This document shows, one piece after another, positions 42,958-55,444 of a DNA stretch of 64,000 bases. How positions within the stretch are numbered: position 1 is the first letter of the stretch; each line of letters opens with the position of its first letter. The translations under genes were made by a program, and so were the position numbers. The notes under the pieces were generated by a model that was given only the letters and a program-made list of their open reading frames with translations, was not told the DNA's origin and did no database searches. The stretch comes from Dipteris shenzhenensis (lineage: Eukaryota > Polypodiophyta > Polypodiopsida > Gleicheniales), in the NCBI GenBank assembly GCA_047967505.1, contig CM106540.1. One strand, 5' to 3'.

Positions 42958-45880
42958 ACGTGCGGCGCGTGCGTGTGTGCGTGCGTGTATGTTGCAACCT
43001 TACAATTATTTATCATTGAGGTGGATTAGTCAAAAGTATGAAATTGAGAGAACATAGACCTTACTACTACTAAATCTATTGAAAAGCCATAGGTAAGGAT
43101 GGTCTTTTATATTGCTCCTTCAATGTGGGTGATGTGGGAGATTGCCACCTTGCTTACTAATTTCATGGAAAGCATTGGTTCAACTACTAATATCAAGAAA
43201 CTAATGTACATTGTAATAATATATACCACACACCAAAATTGATATTATAGATGAGGCTTACATGGTGATTGCGTTTATAAATCACGTCAAAATCCAACTC
43301 GTTTGAAAGGATTCTACCTTTCTTTGACAATGCCAAAGCATGTACAATTCAATGTCTATTGGAATAAGTAATTTTTCATGCACCACATATTGATTCAATT
43401 CCCACAACAATTCGTTGAGTTTCAAAAAGTCAATGCACTTGGTTATTGCTCTGACAAAGCCCATGTAGTTTTTTGTCCCAACTAAGAAGTGTTTGAAAGC
43501 AATAAGATTTCATTGAAAGTTGTTGATATAGTTGATTCTTATTTAGATGACTATATCTATATAAGGTTGTGACTTGGAGTCCCCTATAATATTTATTGTT
43601 CCAATGGTATATAGTAATGGTAATAGTAAAGAATAGAGATCAATGCATTCAGTATTCAGAGTAATAGAAAGCCCATGAAACTAAGGTTCCATGGTATCAT
43701 GGGGTTAGCAAAACTACAAAATTCTATGTTCATTGAAAACTTGATAGGTTTCAAAACTATAAACATGTGTGGAGTGCCCCAAGAAAGTTCAATCCCTAGG
43801 GTAAGGAGGTTCCCTTGAGCCTCGTGTGCTCTAGTTGCAAGGACTTTGACTCAACACCTCAATCTAGATGGACGTAGGGTCTTTCCATCCCAAAGAGATG
43901 GCAAGGGGAGGGAGCCAAGTCTCATCCCATCAAGATTGCATGGAACCTCTCTCCTACTCAAGCATCCATGTTTTGGGGGTCACTCTCTCTTGAAAACGTT
44001 TTATTTTGGTGAAACTCATGATGCCTAAAAGTGAAATTGCACTTACTTACATGGATTAAATAATTGCCAGTTCACCATGTATAATCTTTCACGGGTTTTA
44101 AAGAGAGTTTAAATAGCCAATGGCTTACGAAAGATTGCATGCCTTCACAAGATAAATTGGAGTGTTTGAAGCCATGAGAGAAACTACAAGTTTGATTGTT
44201 AAATTAACATTCTGATTAGCCGTTATTTATGGTATCATCTTTTTGAGATCAACATATCAAATTCAATTGTAATAATAAATTACATTTACAAGTAACCTCC
44301 GCCTCCATGTATTCAACTATATTGTGCATCAACTTGTAAGTGGTTATTTCCCTATCATGAAATCCATATTTAAACTTAAAATTCACAACAAGTTCATCTT
44401 TTACCTTTCGGATGAGTACACATGTGATGCAGTTTTGAGTTAATCTGGACACTCAAAATCTTAAGAACAATGCTTCATGTAGCATCCGCACAACACTAGT
44501 TAAGCATTTATTATTTATCTTGACTTGTGTCTTTCGGATAAGGGTGTTGAGAGACTATGCCCAGCCCATGGTTGCCTATGGTGCATTGAATGCATCTTGT
44601 ACTTAGGTTGGACGTGGGAAGGCAATGTGGGCATGCCCAAGGGTGGGGTAGGATGTAAACACCCTAAGTATTGTATAGCGTTATGTTCAAAAGCATTATT
44701 GATGAGCGGTTAAGTGTGAACGTATATAAACGCGCTCATGTACTTAATTGACGAGAGGATGGGCGATCTCAAGGTTTACCATGGGATAGGTTATTCCCAT
44801 GGGCACGCGGAAACAAACAACGCGTTTCATATGAAAGCTAAGATCAACGGAAAAGAGAGCGCACAAGTTGGCTGTCCAAAATATACTATGTAGCTGGCGG
44901 AATGGACTTCTCGGACACATCAATTGTCAGTTCAAACCAGCACATTCCATATGACATACATTGCAAGGTAAAGAGAACTCTCTCAAATTGAACAGCAAGT
45001 AGCTTTCACCTAACAGTCCCATTAGATAATAGCAAGATCTCCGTCTGTAGAAGAAGCCTTTTGGCGCCGGGAGGGCGCTGAGTAACAAACTTTTCCGTTG
45101 GGGATGCATTAAATGCGTGAGCGAGGTAGCGGGAGATGTGTTCTATGAGCTATGAAGAACAGAAACATCTCAATGATCTCAGGATTATTCTAAGCGCACA
45201 GAAAATCGATGCTGCCAACGCTTACGTGCACGGTTTGACTAGTGTACAGAAAATCCGGGGCTTTGCAAAAACGTCCCTCGCCACACGCCACCGGTACCGC
45301 TATGACTTAGTCATAAGGCCTCGAGCGTTTTTCTGGTAAGTTCCTGCAGCTCACCTCAATTCTTTTCTCATTTTATTTATGTCGCGTTTTCGTTTTCATA
45401 TTTTATTTTCCCGACAACGCCAACTCACTCGCACACCTCTGCCTCCCTCCCCTCGGACATATCTCCCCGTGCACCTTTTATTTTTCCTTTCATTTCTAGC
45501 CCTACCTTGATTTGTAACCCTATGGTTTTCCGAATCTAGCTTTCTCTCTGGCTTGTACTAGGAACTCCTTTTATTAAACAATCAACCATCTACTTCCTAG
45601 TTCCCACTCCCTCTTCTTTTAATTTTTTTTATAAAAAAGATATATAAATTAAGCACAAAAAGAAAGAAAGTGCAAGGAAAATAAGGAGCCTTGTGACTCA
45701 GGAAGGCAATAAGACGGAAACAACCTTAGAGGCTCTTCTTTTATTATTAGTTAATACCCCAAACTCAAGCGCCCTCCTCTATTCAACATTGCCAGAAGAC
45801 CTGTGAGTTAGTTACTAGCCCACTCCATTGCCAATCTTTCTTTTTCCTTTTTAAACTAAAATGACTAGTTATATTAGTAG
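42300..45880. other. Gene-poor spacer with a (GT)n tract
   Basis: No convincing gene. (GT)n lies at 42928-42956 followed by GCGTGC-rich sequence. The piece 44700-45420 is less AT-rich and lacks obvious repeats; its short plus-strand frame (45136-45339) matches nothing I know. Confidence 0.55.
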
Positions 45881-45881
45881 G

Positions 45882-46070
45882 GGTAGTCACTCCCGACCAA
45901 AAGGAGCAATACAAAACTAGGCCAGCTTTATCAAGGGCAAATAGTCATGGCCTACACGGCTAAACAATAAGGATGGCAAGTAGAGAAGAGACAACCAAGA
46001 TCTAGACTAGATTTAACCCAAGAAACAACTAACTTCTGAAAGGGAGAAACTATCCAATTACGAGTCCTTG
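45882..46070. repeat. Unoccupied twin of the CACTA-C target (189-bp tandem copy)
   Basis: GGTAGTCACTCCCGACC through CGAGTCCTTG. The second copy begins at 46071, is interrupted at 46118 by CACTA-C and continues at 52557-52694. In the first copy the target TTT (45927-45929) is single. Confidence 0.95.
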
Positions 46071-46134
46071 GGTAGTCACTCCCGACCAAAAGGAGCAATA
46101 CAAAACTAGGCTAGCTTTCACAACAACACAAAGC

Positions 46135-46395
46135 AACTATAGACGCGCTTGATAGACGCACAAAATAGTGAGCGCGTCTATAGGCGTTGCTTGAATAGAG
46201 AAATTACGGGCGCATCTAATAGCACGTCTAACAGGTCGGTTATTTGCGCATGTATTGACACGTCTAGTAGCGCGTCTACAGTGAGAAAATACGAGCCCGT
46301 CTAATATTGCATTTATCAAAGCGTCTATTTGCGCGTGTATTAACGCGTCTATTAGCGCGTCTACACTGAGAATTAGACGCGTATTTAGACACAAA
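46135..46395. repeat. Left subterminal GCGTCTA array of CACTA-C
   Basis: About twelve GCGTCTA/TAGACGC motifs and variants, beginning directly behind the terminus. Better conserved than the equivalent array in CACTA-A. Confidence 0.85.
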
Positions 46396-46581
46396 ACAGA
46401 GAATACAGAAAGTGAGATTTTGGTGTACATCACTGCTTTCCAAACATTGCCCATGATTACCAATGCACATAATTTTTACAAAAACATCAATGCTTTTTTG
46501 CAAGCCTACATATACAAGACTTAAGTGAGGTGAGGAGAATGAGACAATATGTAAAATAGTTTTGCCAATATCAATGATGGG

Positions 46582-49385
46582 CTACGGTTCAATCTCATCC
46601 TCAATGAGATCAACCCTTGCCAAACTATCTACTTCAAAATCCAAACAAGTGTTTAGATCTACAAATACATTCAACCCACTTCTACTTGTGCTACTCATGT
46701 GCTCATCGAAATCAGCATCACTAATGGTAGGCTCGTCCTCACGAGTAATGGCCTCAATATCTGTATCTCCTATCTCATGATCATCCTTCTCTCTCGTATC
46801 ACAGTCATCATCACCTCCATGGCCATGATCATCCTCCATACGCTCCATATTAGTAAATGTACTATACATTTTTTTGGAATGTGGCATAATAGGTATGACA
46901 TGCCACCATCTATTATTATCCACCATTGGTTGATAGACAACCTAATTCAAACACAAATACAATCATGTTATTTTCCTTGCATCTAAGGTATCAAATATTT
47001 AAAAGGGAGTATTTTTATGTGTGCACAGTACCTGTTCACATTGTTGCAGTAGTACTAGTGTGTCCTTCCTACTTTGCCAAAACTTTGTGGAGTCAATAGT
47101 TACAAAGCCACTTGCATGGCATTTGATTGTTGCATTAGAGCCTCTTTCCACCACGTCCTTAAACCACTTTACATCCAAAACATACACAAAGAAGCATCGA
47201 AAGTCAAGCTTAATAATATCTTAGATTATGCCACAATAATCATCCATGGCTCCATTGGCTCCCTCAATGCTAGCAATGATGCCACAATCTTGTGTGTTTC
47301 TCTTATCATCAATCCATTGTGTTCGCAAATGCTTGCCCTCACACCATATAGCATTGAACATAGTGCACTACATCGTGATATGCATCCCCTCATCTTTGTC
47401 TGCTTTCTCCATTTCGTCAAGTAGCCAATCCACATGAATATCCTTTAGAAGTGCTCTTAGATACTGAGGGTATGGCACATGAGATCCGTGGTGTGTACGA
47501 AAGAGGGCCCTTTCTTCTTGTCTTCTTTCCTTTGCATCCTCGTAACTTGTCACCCATCTTTTCATCACATCACATTAAGCACGCAATAGAGGTTGATATT
47601 ATTAGGCAACTCTGTGTCTATTACTTTATTGCATCCTTTCCCTTGAGGCACAATAGAGGTCATCCTTAGGTCTTTATCATCTCTCCATAGTCGTGGAAGA
47701 GAGCTATCCACATCAACAAGAAACTCAGAAATATATACAAGTGACTCTTGTACCAACCAACCCTTGGCCATGGTACCTTCAGGTCTTGCATTTTGTCTCA
47801 CAAAGCCCTTCAAGGTCTTCATGAAGCACTCGAGGAAGAACAACCATCGTGCATGTATAATACCACATATAGCAATCTCATCCACCAAATGCACTATAAG
47901 ATGTGAGAATAGAACGTGGAAATGTCTCCTCCACTAAACAAACCACCTCCACTAACATAACTCGAGCATTCTCAAGCGTGGTGGGATCTATTTTCTTTGA
48001 GCTCACATACCTAGAAATGAAAAAGTACACCATATTAGCAATATGAACACCTTGCGTGGAGCATTGATACGCATCATATTTTGTATCATATAAAGTACCT
48101 CACAAGCTCGCCCATCTTGTAAATACAATCCTTCACGTCCTTCGATGCACTACGAGAAATGCTAGTAGGTAGTGTGAACTGAACCCACGAGGAGGTGGTT
48201 GATTAGTTTCTTTTGAGACCAAATGGGTTCACACCGTCCATACCCAATCCAAGTCTCAAGCTCCTAGGTTCTTCCTTGAAGCTTGGCCATGTGTCTTCAA
48301 TATGCTTCCACGCAGGAGTGTCTGCAGGAGTTCTCCACTTGCCATTGGTTGATCAATGGGAGGAATGCCATGACATGAGCTCTGCAATGGATTTGCACTT
48401 GAACATATGTTGGATGTGAGGGATTATGGGAAAATGTCGCAAAACCTTACGAGGCACATCCGAGATCTCCTCTATATCTTGCCTCTCCACAAGTAGGACA
48501 CTCTCTTGCATCCTTATGTAGTCCACGAAACAAAACACAATCGTTGACGCATGCATGGATGTGCTTGTAATCTAATCCTCCAAGAGAGGTCACATGTTGC
48601 CTTGCCATACCTCTTGAGGTCGGTAATTTATTCTCCCTTGGAAGCATTTTACACAATAGCCTGCATGTGAAGACCATAAATGAGGAAAAGCATTCGAGTA
48701 ATTGACCCACTAGCATAATTCACCATGTTTGCAAAATAGACTTTAAAGCTTACTTGAGTAATGCACTCAAACTTGCATTGCTCCATCCATAGATGGTTTG
48801 CAAGTTTAGTAACTCAAGGGAGGCATGTAGAACAGAGAATGTGCACCCCTCAAACAGTGGAGTCGATGCTGCGGTAAAAAGATCATCCTTGTCCATGCTA
48901 TCATCCCTCCCTTCGGATTGATGGACATATAAATCCCACACCATATCATCAAACACCTCCTCCTCCACGGCTTCATGAGGTAATGGTGGAGGGCTACTAT
49001 CACCATCACTCCATGCATCCGTAACAGTCCCTCTTGAAGATCCCACCTCATATCACCGACGCTTTGCCTCCTCACGACGAGCATAGGGCAACATATGCGG
49101 TTGTGGCACTGCATCCTGTATCAAATTAAAACGGGATCATAACTCAAACATATGAACACCCATAGGTATCTCAATCAACCTTAACTCTTTAACACTTACC
49201 ATGTTTACGGTCGCATCCCATTCTCCATACTTTGAGATGTGATTGAGTGTAATCCTGCGTGCACGATACATGTTTCCTCGACATCAATCACACATACATT
49301 TGATTTTTTGCTCCAACCACATTTCGCGATGGTGGATACGGAGGGATTCATCCTCACTGGAGCTACTTGTTGAAGATGAAGACAT
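46582..49385 (-). pseudogene. tnp2-type transposase gene of CACTA-C, internally deleted
   Basis: Order from the right: Ser/Glu-rich start and Cys segment (ATG at 49385; a TGA stop interrupts the Cys block), acidic exon (49046-48750), tnp2 N-part (48716-48447: GLDYKHIHACVNDCVLFRGL) and a short tnp2 piece (to about 48211). The core from LGLGMDGVNPF onward is lost at the 48210/48211 junction. After that come DUF4218 (47894-47368: RWLFFLECFMKTLKGFVR), DUF4216-like exons (47187-46999, 46926-46582: WWHVIPIMPHSK) and the intact C-terminal end DLIEDEIEP. Frameshifts and stops add to the deletion. It cannot supply transposase. Confidence 0.85.
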
Positions 49386-49449
49386 CCTACAAACAAACAA
49401 TCCAAAATTTTGCTTTTCTTCAAATATTTAATCTTAAAACTATGTGGCA

Positions 49450-49620
49450 TGTCTAAAGGCATGTCTAAGACTGTGTTTGTCTGTTTTGTGGTACGTGTCT
49501 ATAGATGCATCTCAAACCACGTCTGCTCTGTGTATTTAGACGCACAATTACACGCGTATTTAGATGCTTGTATAGACACGCCATTAGATGTGCTTATAGA
49601 CATAGTTTTCAAATCTAATT
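49450..49620. promoter_or_regulatory. Central motif array of CACTA-C (divergent promoter)
   Basis: About eight motifs, mostly CpG-depleted (GCATGTCTA, TAGATGC, TAGACAC). Same position as the central arrays of CACTA-A, between the two divergent genes. Confidence 0.65.
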
Positions 49621-49830
49621 TTAGCACGTTTGCTTTGCTTTTCTTCACATAAGCTTCACGCGGCTTGCTTGCTTTGCTATTAACAGATCCACAGTCCAAC
49701 ACTTATCTCCAGGCACCCACACTTACTTCCAGGCTTACACAATCATCTCCAAGCATGCATGAGAAGAGGGTGAACAAGGAAGAGAAGCAACTTTGAAGAA
49801 GGATAAGAAGCTTCCATACCTCTATCCAAG

Positions 49831-50401
49831 GTAAGTCTCTTTACGGTTGATCTTCCTTGAAAGTTACTCTCTTTGGATTCGTCCTTTGTCATATCCAAGA
49901 AACGAATGATTTTGGGTTCAATGTTACACTTTTGTGTCGGGTGCATGTCCTTTTCCACTTTTTAGAATAGTCCGTCTATCAGAGCGCATCTAAAACTGCA
50001 TCTACAGGCGTGTCTACAAATGCGTCTACTCTATTTTCAGAAACAGATAGCTGCATCTATAGACCCGCTGTTATATGCAAAAATAGACGCATTCGCTAGA
50101 CGCGTCTATAGACGCGCTCCGACAGTTTTAGACTCTTTCCTTCCCTTCCCTTCTCTTCCTTTCCCTTCCCTTGTCTTCTCTTCCCTTCCCTTTCCTTTCC
50201 TTTCTCTTTCCTCTTCCCTTTTCCTTTCCCTTTCCACTTCCACTTTCAAGAAAATGATTTGCCTTTCTTTTCTTCTCTCTTTTCCTATATTTGCCTCTCT
50301 TTCCTTCTCTCTTTTATCCTCTCTTTCCCTCTCTTTTCGTGGTAATTTTTCTCTCTTTTTCTCTTCTGAGCTCATCAGTAATCTTCTTTTTTTTTTTCCA
50401 G
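49831..50401 (+). promoter_or_regulatory. 5'-UTR intron of the TNPA-like gene (CACTA-C) with motif array and pyrimidine tract
   Basis: Donor CCAAG|GTAAGT and acceptor TTTTCCAG. The motif array covers 49975-50125. An expanded CTTCCC/CTTTCC tract (about 50128-50390) precedes the acceptor and is largely absent from CACTA-A and B. Confidence 0.65.
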
Positions 50402-50407
50402 TTCATC

Positions 50408-51858
50408 ATGTGGCCAGGAAGCTCTTTAGGCTCACCTGATCTTCGGGAGACCATAACCTTTTGGGAGTTATGCAACCTTTTAGGGCACCCTCCTAGTCCT
50501 AGGGAGTTATACGGCTACATGATGGGTACTCTAAACACCCCCCAGGAGTCGGCACTATAGACTCCAAACCACCCCAACCCCACACCAGCTGAGATTACCC
50601 CAGTAGAGTCAGCATAGCCCAGTCAGCTACATAGCCGAGCCCCTTCCCCCATGCCATCTTATGCCCCTTCCCCCATGCTATCTTATGCCCCTTCCCCCAT
50701 GCCATTAGAAGATCCTTCTGTCTCGCAGAGCCGTCGACGTACTCCTATGTAGTCGAGACTCGGTTCTCTAGCTACGAGTGGTCCACATAGTCTCATGCAG
50801 TCTCCAGCTACGAGTGGCCAGTGTACTAGCTCGACACAACACGGTAGCAAGCATAGTAGCAAGGAGAGCGGTGGGGGTTGCATGGCATAGTCCTTTGTGA
50901 GGGGTGGTGGTGGGGACGAGGATGATTCAGATGATTTAGACTTGCCTCCAGGTGATGGTACGATCTTCTATGACATCACTCAGACAGGAGGCATCTTCAT
51001 GGATGCACAGGAAGGACATCATGGCCTTCATGTGCTCTATAATTGCTAATAATTATAGAGATTGCTTTATCCACTACAAAGACCAGCCAAAGAGGTTGGC
51101 TGATAAGACCCTCGCTGCTGTTCGCTCTAGGTATCCTAAAACCCCCAATCTTCAGTTCACAGATAAATGGGCCAAGTCAAAGATTGTTACGATACTTGGC
51201 AATAAAAGATCTTCGCTTAAGAGGCAGGCACTAGCAGAGCTTGCCAGGCTCGAGGGAGGTCAACCACCAAGGGGCCCGCCCCACACCGCTCACAAGCGTG
51301 AGTGGAAGAAAGCAATGAAGTCAGCAAGGGAGGAACCCAGTATGCAGCACGTGGAGGCACGAAGGATCCAAATGGAGCAATATGGAAGCGTGCATTTTGG
51401 AGCAGGGGGTGTTGAATCATGGGAGGCCCAATTTGTAAGTAGCAATCTCAAATTATATTGTTTATGTAGTTTATTAGGAGGTTGTTTCTTTGTACTAACC
51501 CCTCCGTAAATTGTGTCATCTTGTAGCTTGATATCGTGTGCAAGTACCCTACTCCTATCGAGACAGCCTACCACCGCCACCATCGCAAAGGAGATACATG
51601 GAGGCACTTTTATAATGACGGGTTGATTACTGAGGAGCAGTATATCTTAGCTACTGGAGTGTCCCCCGAGGTATTTGAAAGTAATTAAATAATGTCAATA
51701 CTATAAGTAAAGATTTGATTTTTCATACATTGATATATGTTGTCCCTTGTTTACAGGCCCCTGCACAACAAGATGAGGAAGAAGACAAGGAAGGAGGCAG
51801 AGAAGGAAGCGCAGAAGGAAACATAGAAGGGAGCAAGGACATGGAGAACTTAGATTAG
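50408..51858 (+). pseudogene. TNPA-like (Transposase_24) gene of CACTA-C
   Basis: Exons 50408-51434, 51527-51670 and 51757-51858. ATG at 50408 begins MWPGSSLGSPDLRET; the same SYAPSPMP-like repeats, acidic block and Transposase_24-like domain follow (NNYRDCFIHYKDQPKRL, KIVTILGNKRSSLKRQ). TAG stops occur near 50557 (after TPQESAL) and 50616, and a frame break lies near 51010. The third exon is open and ends in an acidic tail. Confidence 0.85.
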
Positions 51859-52214
51859 TCATAGAAGTAGTGCTAGCTACTCTTTTTTGTACTTAAAGCC
51901 ACTGGCTTGGCTTCGTGCCTCTTGTATATACACTCCTCTTATTTTTGGTACTTGAAGCGATAGGACGTTTAGCTTCGTGCTATATGTACATACAAGCGTT
52001 TTTTGAGCTTTCAATTTTCTTGTGCAACGTTCTATCAATTAATGCCTTGTGAACTAAACGTTTTGGAGTTGTAACGCTTTATTTGGAATTGTAATTGTCG
52101 GCTATAGACGTGCTTGTAAGAGTGCTAATTAAAATGTGGTTGGTTGTAAGAATTGAATTACACAATGTGGAAATGGGATTCCTATAACTACATAGCATTC
52201 TATAAATTAAAAAA

Positions 52215-52540
52215 ATATTATGTAGCGCGTCTATTAGGGCATCTATAAACACGTCTATATACGCATCTGTATGTTCGAGGAGCGTTTATTTGTGCATCTA
52301 TAAAAGTGTCTATAAGGCCGTTTATAAATGCATCTATACACGCATTTAACGATGCGTCTGTCTGTTTTCTAAATTTTCTAGTAGAGCATCTATTTACGCA
52401 TCTATATGCACATCTATACGTGCATCTGTCTGCTATATAGATGCGCTCTTAGACGTGGGTCTCTAGACACGCAAATAGATGTGCAAATAAACGCGCCCGT
52501 AAGGTTTTTTTTTAGTTCAGTAAACGCATCTGTAGGTGCT
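52215..52540. repeat. Right subterminal array of CACTA-C
   Basis: Fifteen or so GCGTCTA-related motifs, many converted to GCATCTA or GTGTCTA. The order matches CACTA-A and B, with an additional stretch in the middle. Confidence 0.85.
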
Positions 52541-53267
52541 TTGTCTTGTTGTGTTTATCAAGGGAAAATAGTCATGGCCTACACAACTAAACAGTAAGGA
52601 TAGCAAGTAGAGAAGAGACAGCCAAGATCTAGACTAGATTTAACCCAAGAAACAACTAACTTCTAAAAGGGAGAAACTATCCAACGAGTCCTTGGACTTC
52701 AATGGCACACTGAAAATGATTTCAAACCTACCAGAATAGAAAGGGTAAATCCATTGCCTTTGCATCTTCCACCAAAAGCCAAACGGTCACATGTACCCCA
52801 GGTTCTAAGAAAAGAGTAGCCGGTGGGTAGGGTCAAATTGCCACCACTATCCAAGTAAAGTACCCTTATGTTTCACCAACAACTATAGACCTTCTCTTTG
52901 CCATCTCAAGACACCTTTAGACTCGTGGCACTACCTAACATATCCAAAAGAGATGACAAACATATTCAATAGAGATCTCGCATAGAGAGCACAAAGGGTT
53001 AACCTCACACCATTTGGCCAATCATCCTCACATTGGGAGTCACATATGCATAACCAACCATAAAAAGAACTTTGCGTTGCCAACTTGACACAACTTTAGA
53101 GAGAAACAATTCTATCAAACCACCACTTCAAGCTGCTTCTAGTTTAGTTTTGGTACCAAAATAACATGTGCATATAAATACATGTAGAACACCTTTTCAG
53201 AAGCTTTACTTAGAGCCATAGCTCCTCCCAACCCTTGGTGGCCTCAGGTGGGTTTTATAATTATGTA

Positions 53268-53480
53268 AGAATAGCACGTGGTTTCAACATAAGGAGTTTT
53301 TTAAATCCCATTTTTACACACTGTTCACCTATAGAAGGGTATCATATAAAGGGGTTATTCACAAATTGAATAGAAAATGGGTTTCTTGTATTCATGATAA
53401 ATTTATAGATAATGGTTTTTACAAATAGGCCTTGAATGCACATGATAAATACGATTCACACCCCCCCCCCCCCCCCAAAA
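53268..53480 (+). mobile_element. Decayed relic of the MITE1/2 family with a C16 tract
   Basis: GCACGTGGTTTCAACATAAGG, AAAATGGGTTTCTTGTATTC, GATAAATTTATAGATAATGG and AATAGGCCTTGAATGCAC follow MITE1 order. The terminal C7 of MITE1 corresponds to C16 here (53461-53476). Confidence 0.7.
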
Positions 53481-54705
53481 AAAGCATGTTGAGATAATAA
53501 AATTGGCCTACCACTCTTTGGGAATGCATGCCATCAATCTTTCCAAAAATTTATATTTCTCTCTAACTCTCAAATCCTTTTCAATTCTCAAATCAGGTAG
53601 GTTCATGTTTCACAGCTTCTCCCATCTAGGATCCCCTTCTTTTGAAGACTTTAGCACTTGAAAAATCTATATCTACAAGGGGCTTCCCATTGGGTACTAC
53701 AATCCTATGCCACCATAGGGTCTCTCGGGAATCCCTCCGAAGGCCATTTCAACCCTTCCACATGAGTATTGTCCCTACAACCTTCCATGCTTGCACCTGC
53801 AGCCCTACCATAATCTCTGAGCTAGTATTTTCCACAAGAAACCATGGATGATTTTTTATGTTAGTTTTGTTAAGAAGCTAAACTTTTATATTGGACTCAA
53901 AAGTTTGTATGCTTTAATAAAAATAAATGTCTGAAACATTCGCTGGGATTTGAAACTTTTATGAAAAAATATTTAAAGTTTTGCCAAGATTTACATTTTT
54001 TCCTTCTAAATTTAAAAGAAAAAATATAAAAAAGTACTACATTTGACCAATATTGTGAAACTTAAAAAATGAGCTTGAAAACTTTTGCCAAGATTTTATA
54101 TGAATATATAAGAATAGCTTTGCCTTGCAAGAAATCTAAAAGTCGATCATAGAAATATAAGACTCACCAAACTCTTGCCTTAATACACCCTATGTCTTTC
54201 TCCATGAACCACTTTAGACAATCAACCCAAGGATTACAACTAACAAACAACTTGAGAATCCATTCACACAACAGAGTCCCATTTTTGAAACCCACATTAG
54301 GATCCCCATATCACCCTTAGAATTGAAAGACTTGGAGAAATTTCTTACTATTTCAGGTTCAATATCTTTCCCTTGCTTGCCAAGTCTATAGCATAGGGCT
54401 CCAACTTACAAAGAGTTTGCAATAAAGCCTTAGAAATGACACATATGTTGAAATATAGTGAATGTGTATCTCATACTGGTATGAATGGACTCTATGATAC
54501 ATAGCTTAGAGTTTGAAGTGATATCCCAACCCAAATATCTAATTCAATGATTAAGGTGTGCATAGTGGATAGGCCATTATAGATGCACAAGGGTAAAAGT
54601 CACATTATATTACCTTAGGGTAGTCTTGGTCCCATCAAATCCTAGGGTCTTTATCTCTCATTTTCCAATTGATCTCTCTAAATTACCAAGTGCATAGGAT
54701 GAAAG

Positions 54706-55444
54706 CGTTAGAAAATTGTATGCATGCAAGAGCATGAAATGATGTTGCAATCATGAAAATAAGCCTTGTAATACTTGGATTGCTCACGATAACCACAAAC
54801 AAGAATTATGTATCCATTAGTTGAGATCAATCCTTTAGACACAGAGAAAAAAAGAGAGTAACTCTTATTGATGAGATTTTTTTTGTTACATAACATGAAG
54901 AAGACTCTACCTTCTTATGCCTACGGGCTTTGTTGTAGGAATACATACTCAATAATTAACATGACTAGGGACCCTATGACCTTTATGAGCAGCTGCTCTC
55001 CAAAGAGATGTCAACCGACTCTCATCATGAAAAAGAGAGGAGAACCATTGCAAATGCGCCTTCTTGAAGGAACTACTCACCAACATCTTGAAGAATTGCC
55101 TCCATGAGCCGCCACGGGTTGCCATGCATAGAACCATCATGAAGAGCTAGCTCCACATGCCTATCATGCTTTGAATAGCCAAGTGCACCAATCAACTTTG
55201 CTTTCTTACATGGACCGATCCCATGCAGCTAGAGGGCAGTTAGAGGGCAACTAGCCAACAAATCTCCTCGTTGCTTTCCATTTATGGACAAGCAAACCAC
55301 CATGCTTACAAACATGGCCCAATCAATGAGCTCCAAATCATATGACCAATAGCATTAGAGGAACATAGACTCCTCTCAAACCTTAGACTATCATCAAGTC
55401 TCCCCATGAGGTCGACCTAAGGATTCCAATGAGAAATTCCAACA
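54706..55444 (-). repeat. 3' LTR of the non-autonomous element
   Basis: About 739 bp, ending ATTCCAACA (TGTTGGAAT on the minus strand). It shares long stretches with the other LTR, e.g. CATGAAGAAGACTCT and GGGACCCTATGACCTTTATG. Confidence 0.9.

Larger units (their letters stand above)
46119..52553. mobile_element. CACTA-C: full-length En/Spm element, 6,435 bp
   Basis: Left terminus CACAACAACACAAAGCA with following ACTATAGACGCG; right terminus, inverted, CACAACAAGACAAAGCA with following CCTACAGATGCG. TTT is duplicated at 46116-46118 and 52554-52556. The gene and array layout is identical to CACTA-A, with one promoter copy, no MITEs and no Copia. Relative to CACTA-A it lacks 1,130 bp and about 110 bp of the tnp2 gene. 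Confidence 0.97.

Noticed and set aside
43785-43800. GTTCAATCCC stretch resembling a tRNA T-arm
   Set aside because: No matching D-arm, anticodon arm or acceptor stem around it.
50106-50375. Minus-strand Glu/Arg/Lys-rich frame
   Set aside because: Complement of the expanded pyrimidine tract in the CACTA-C leader intron.
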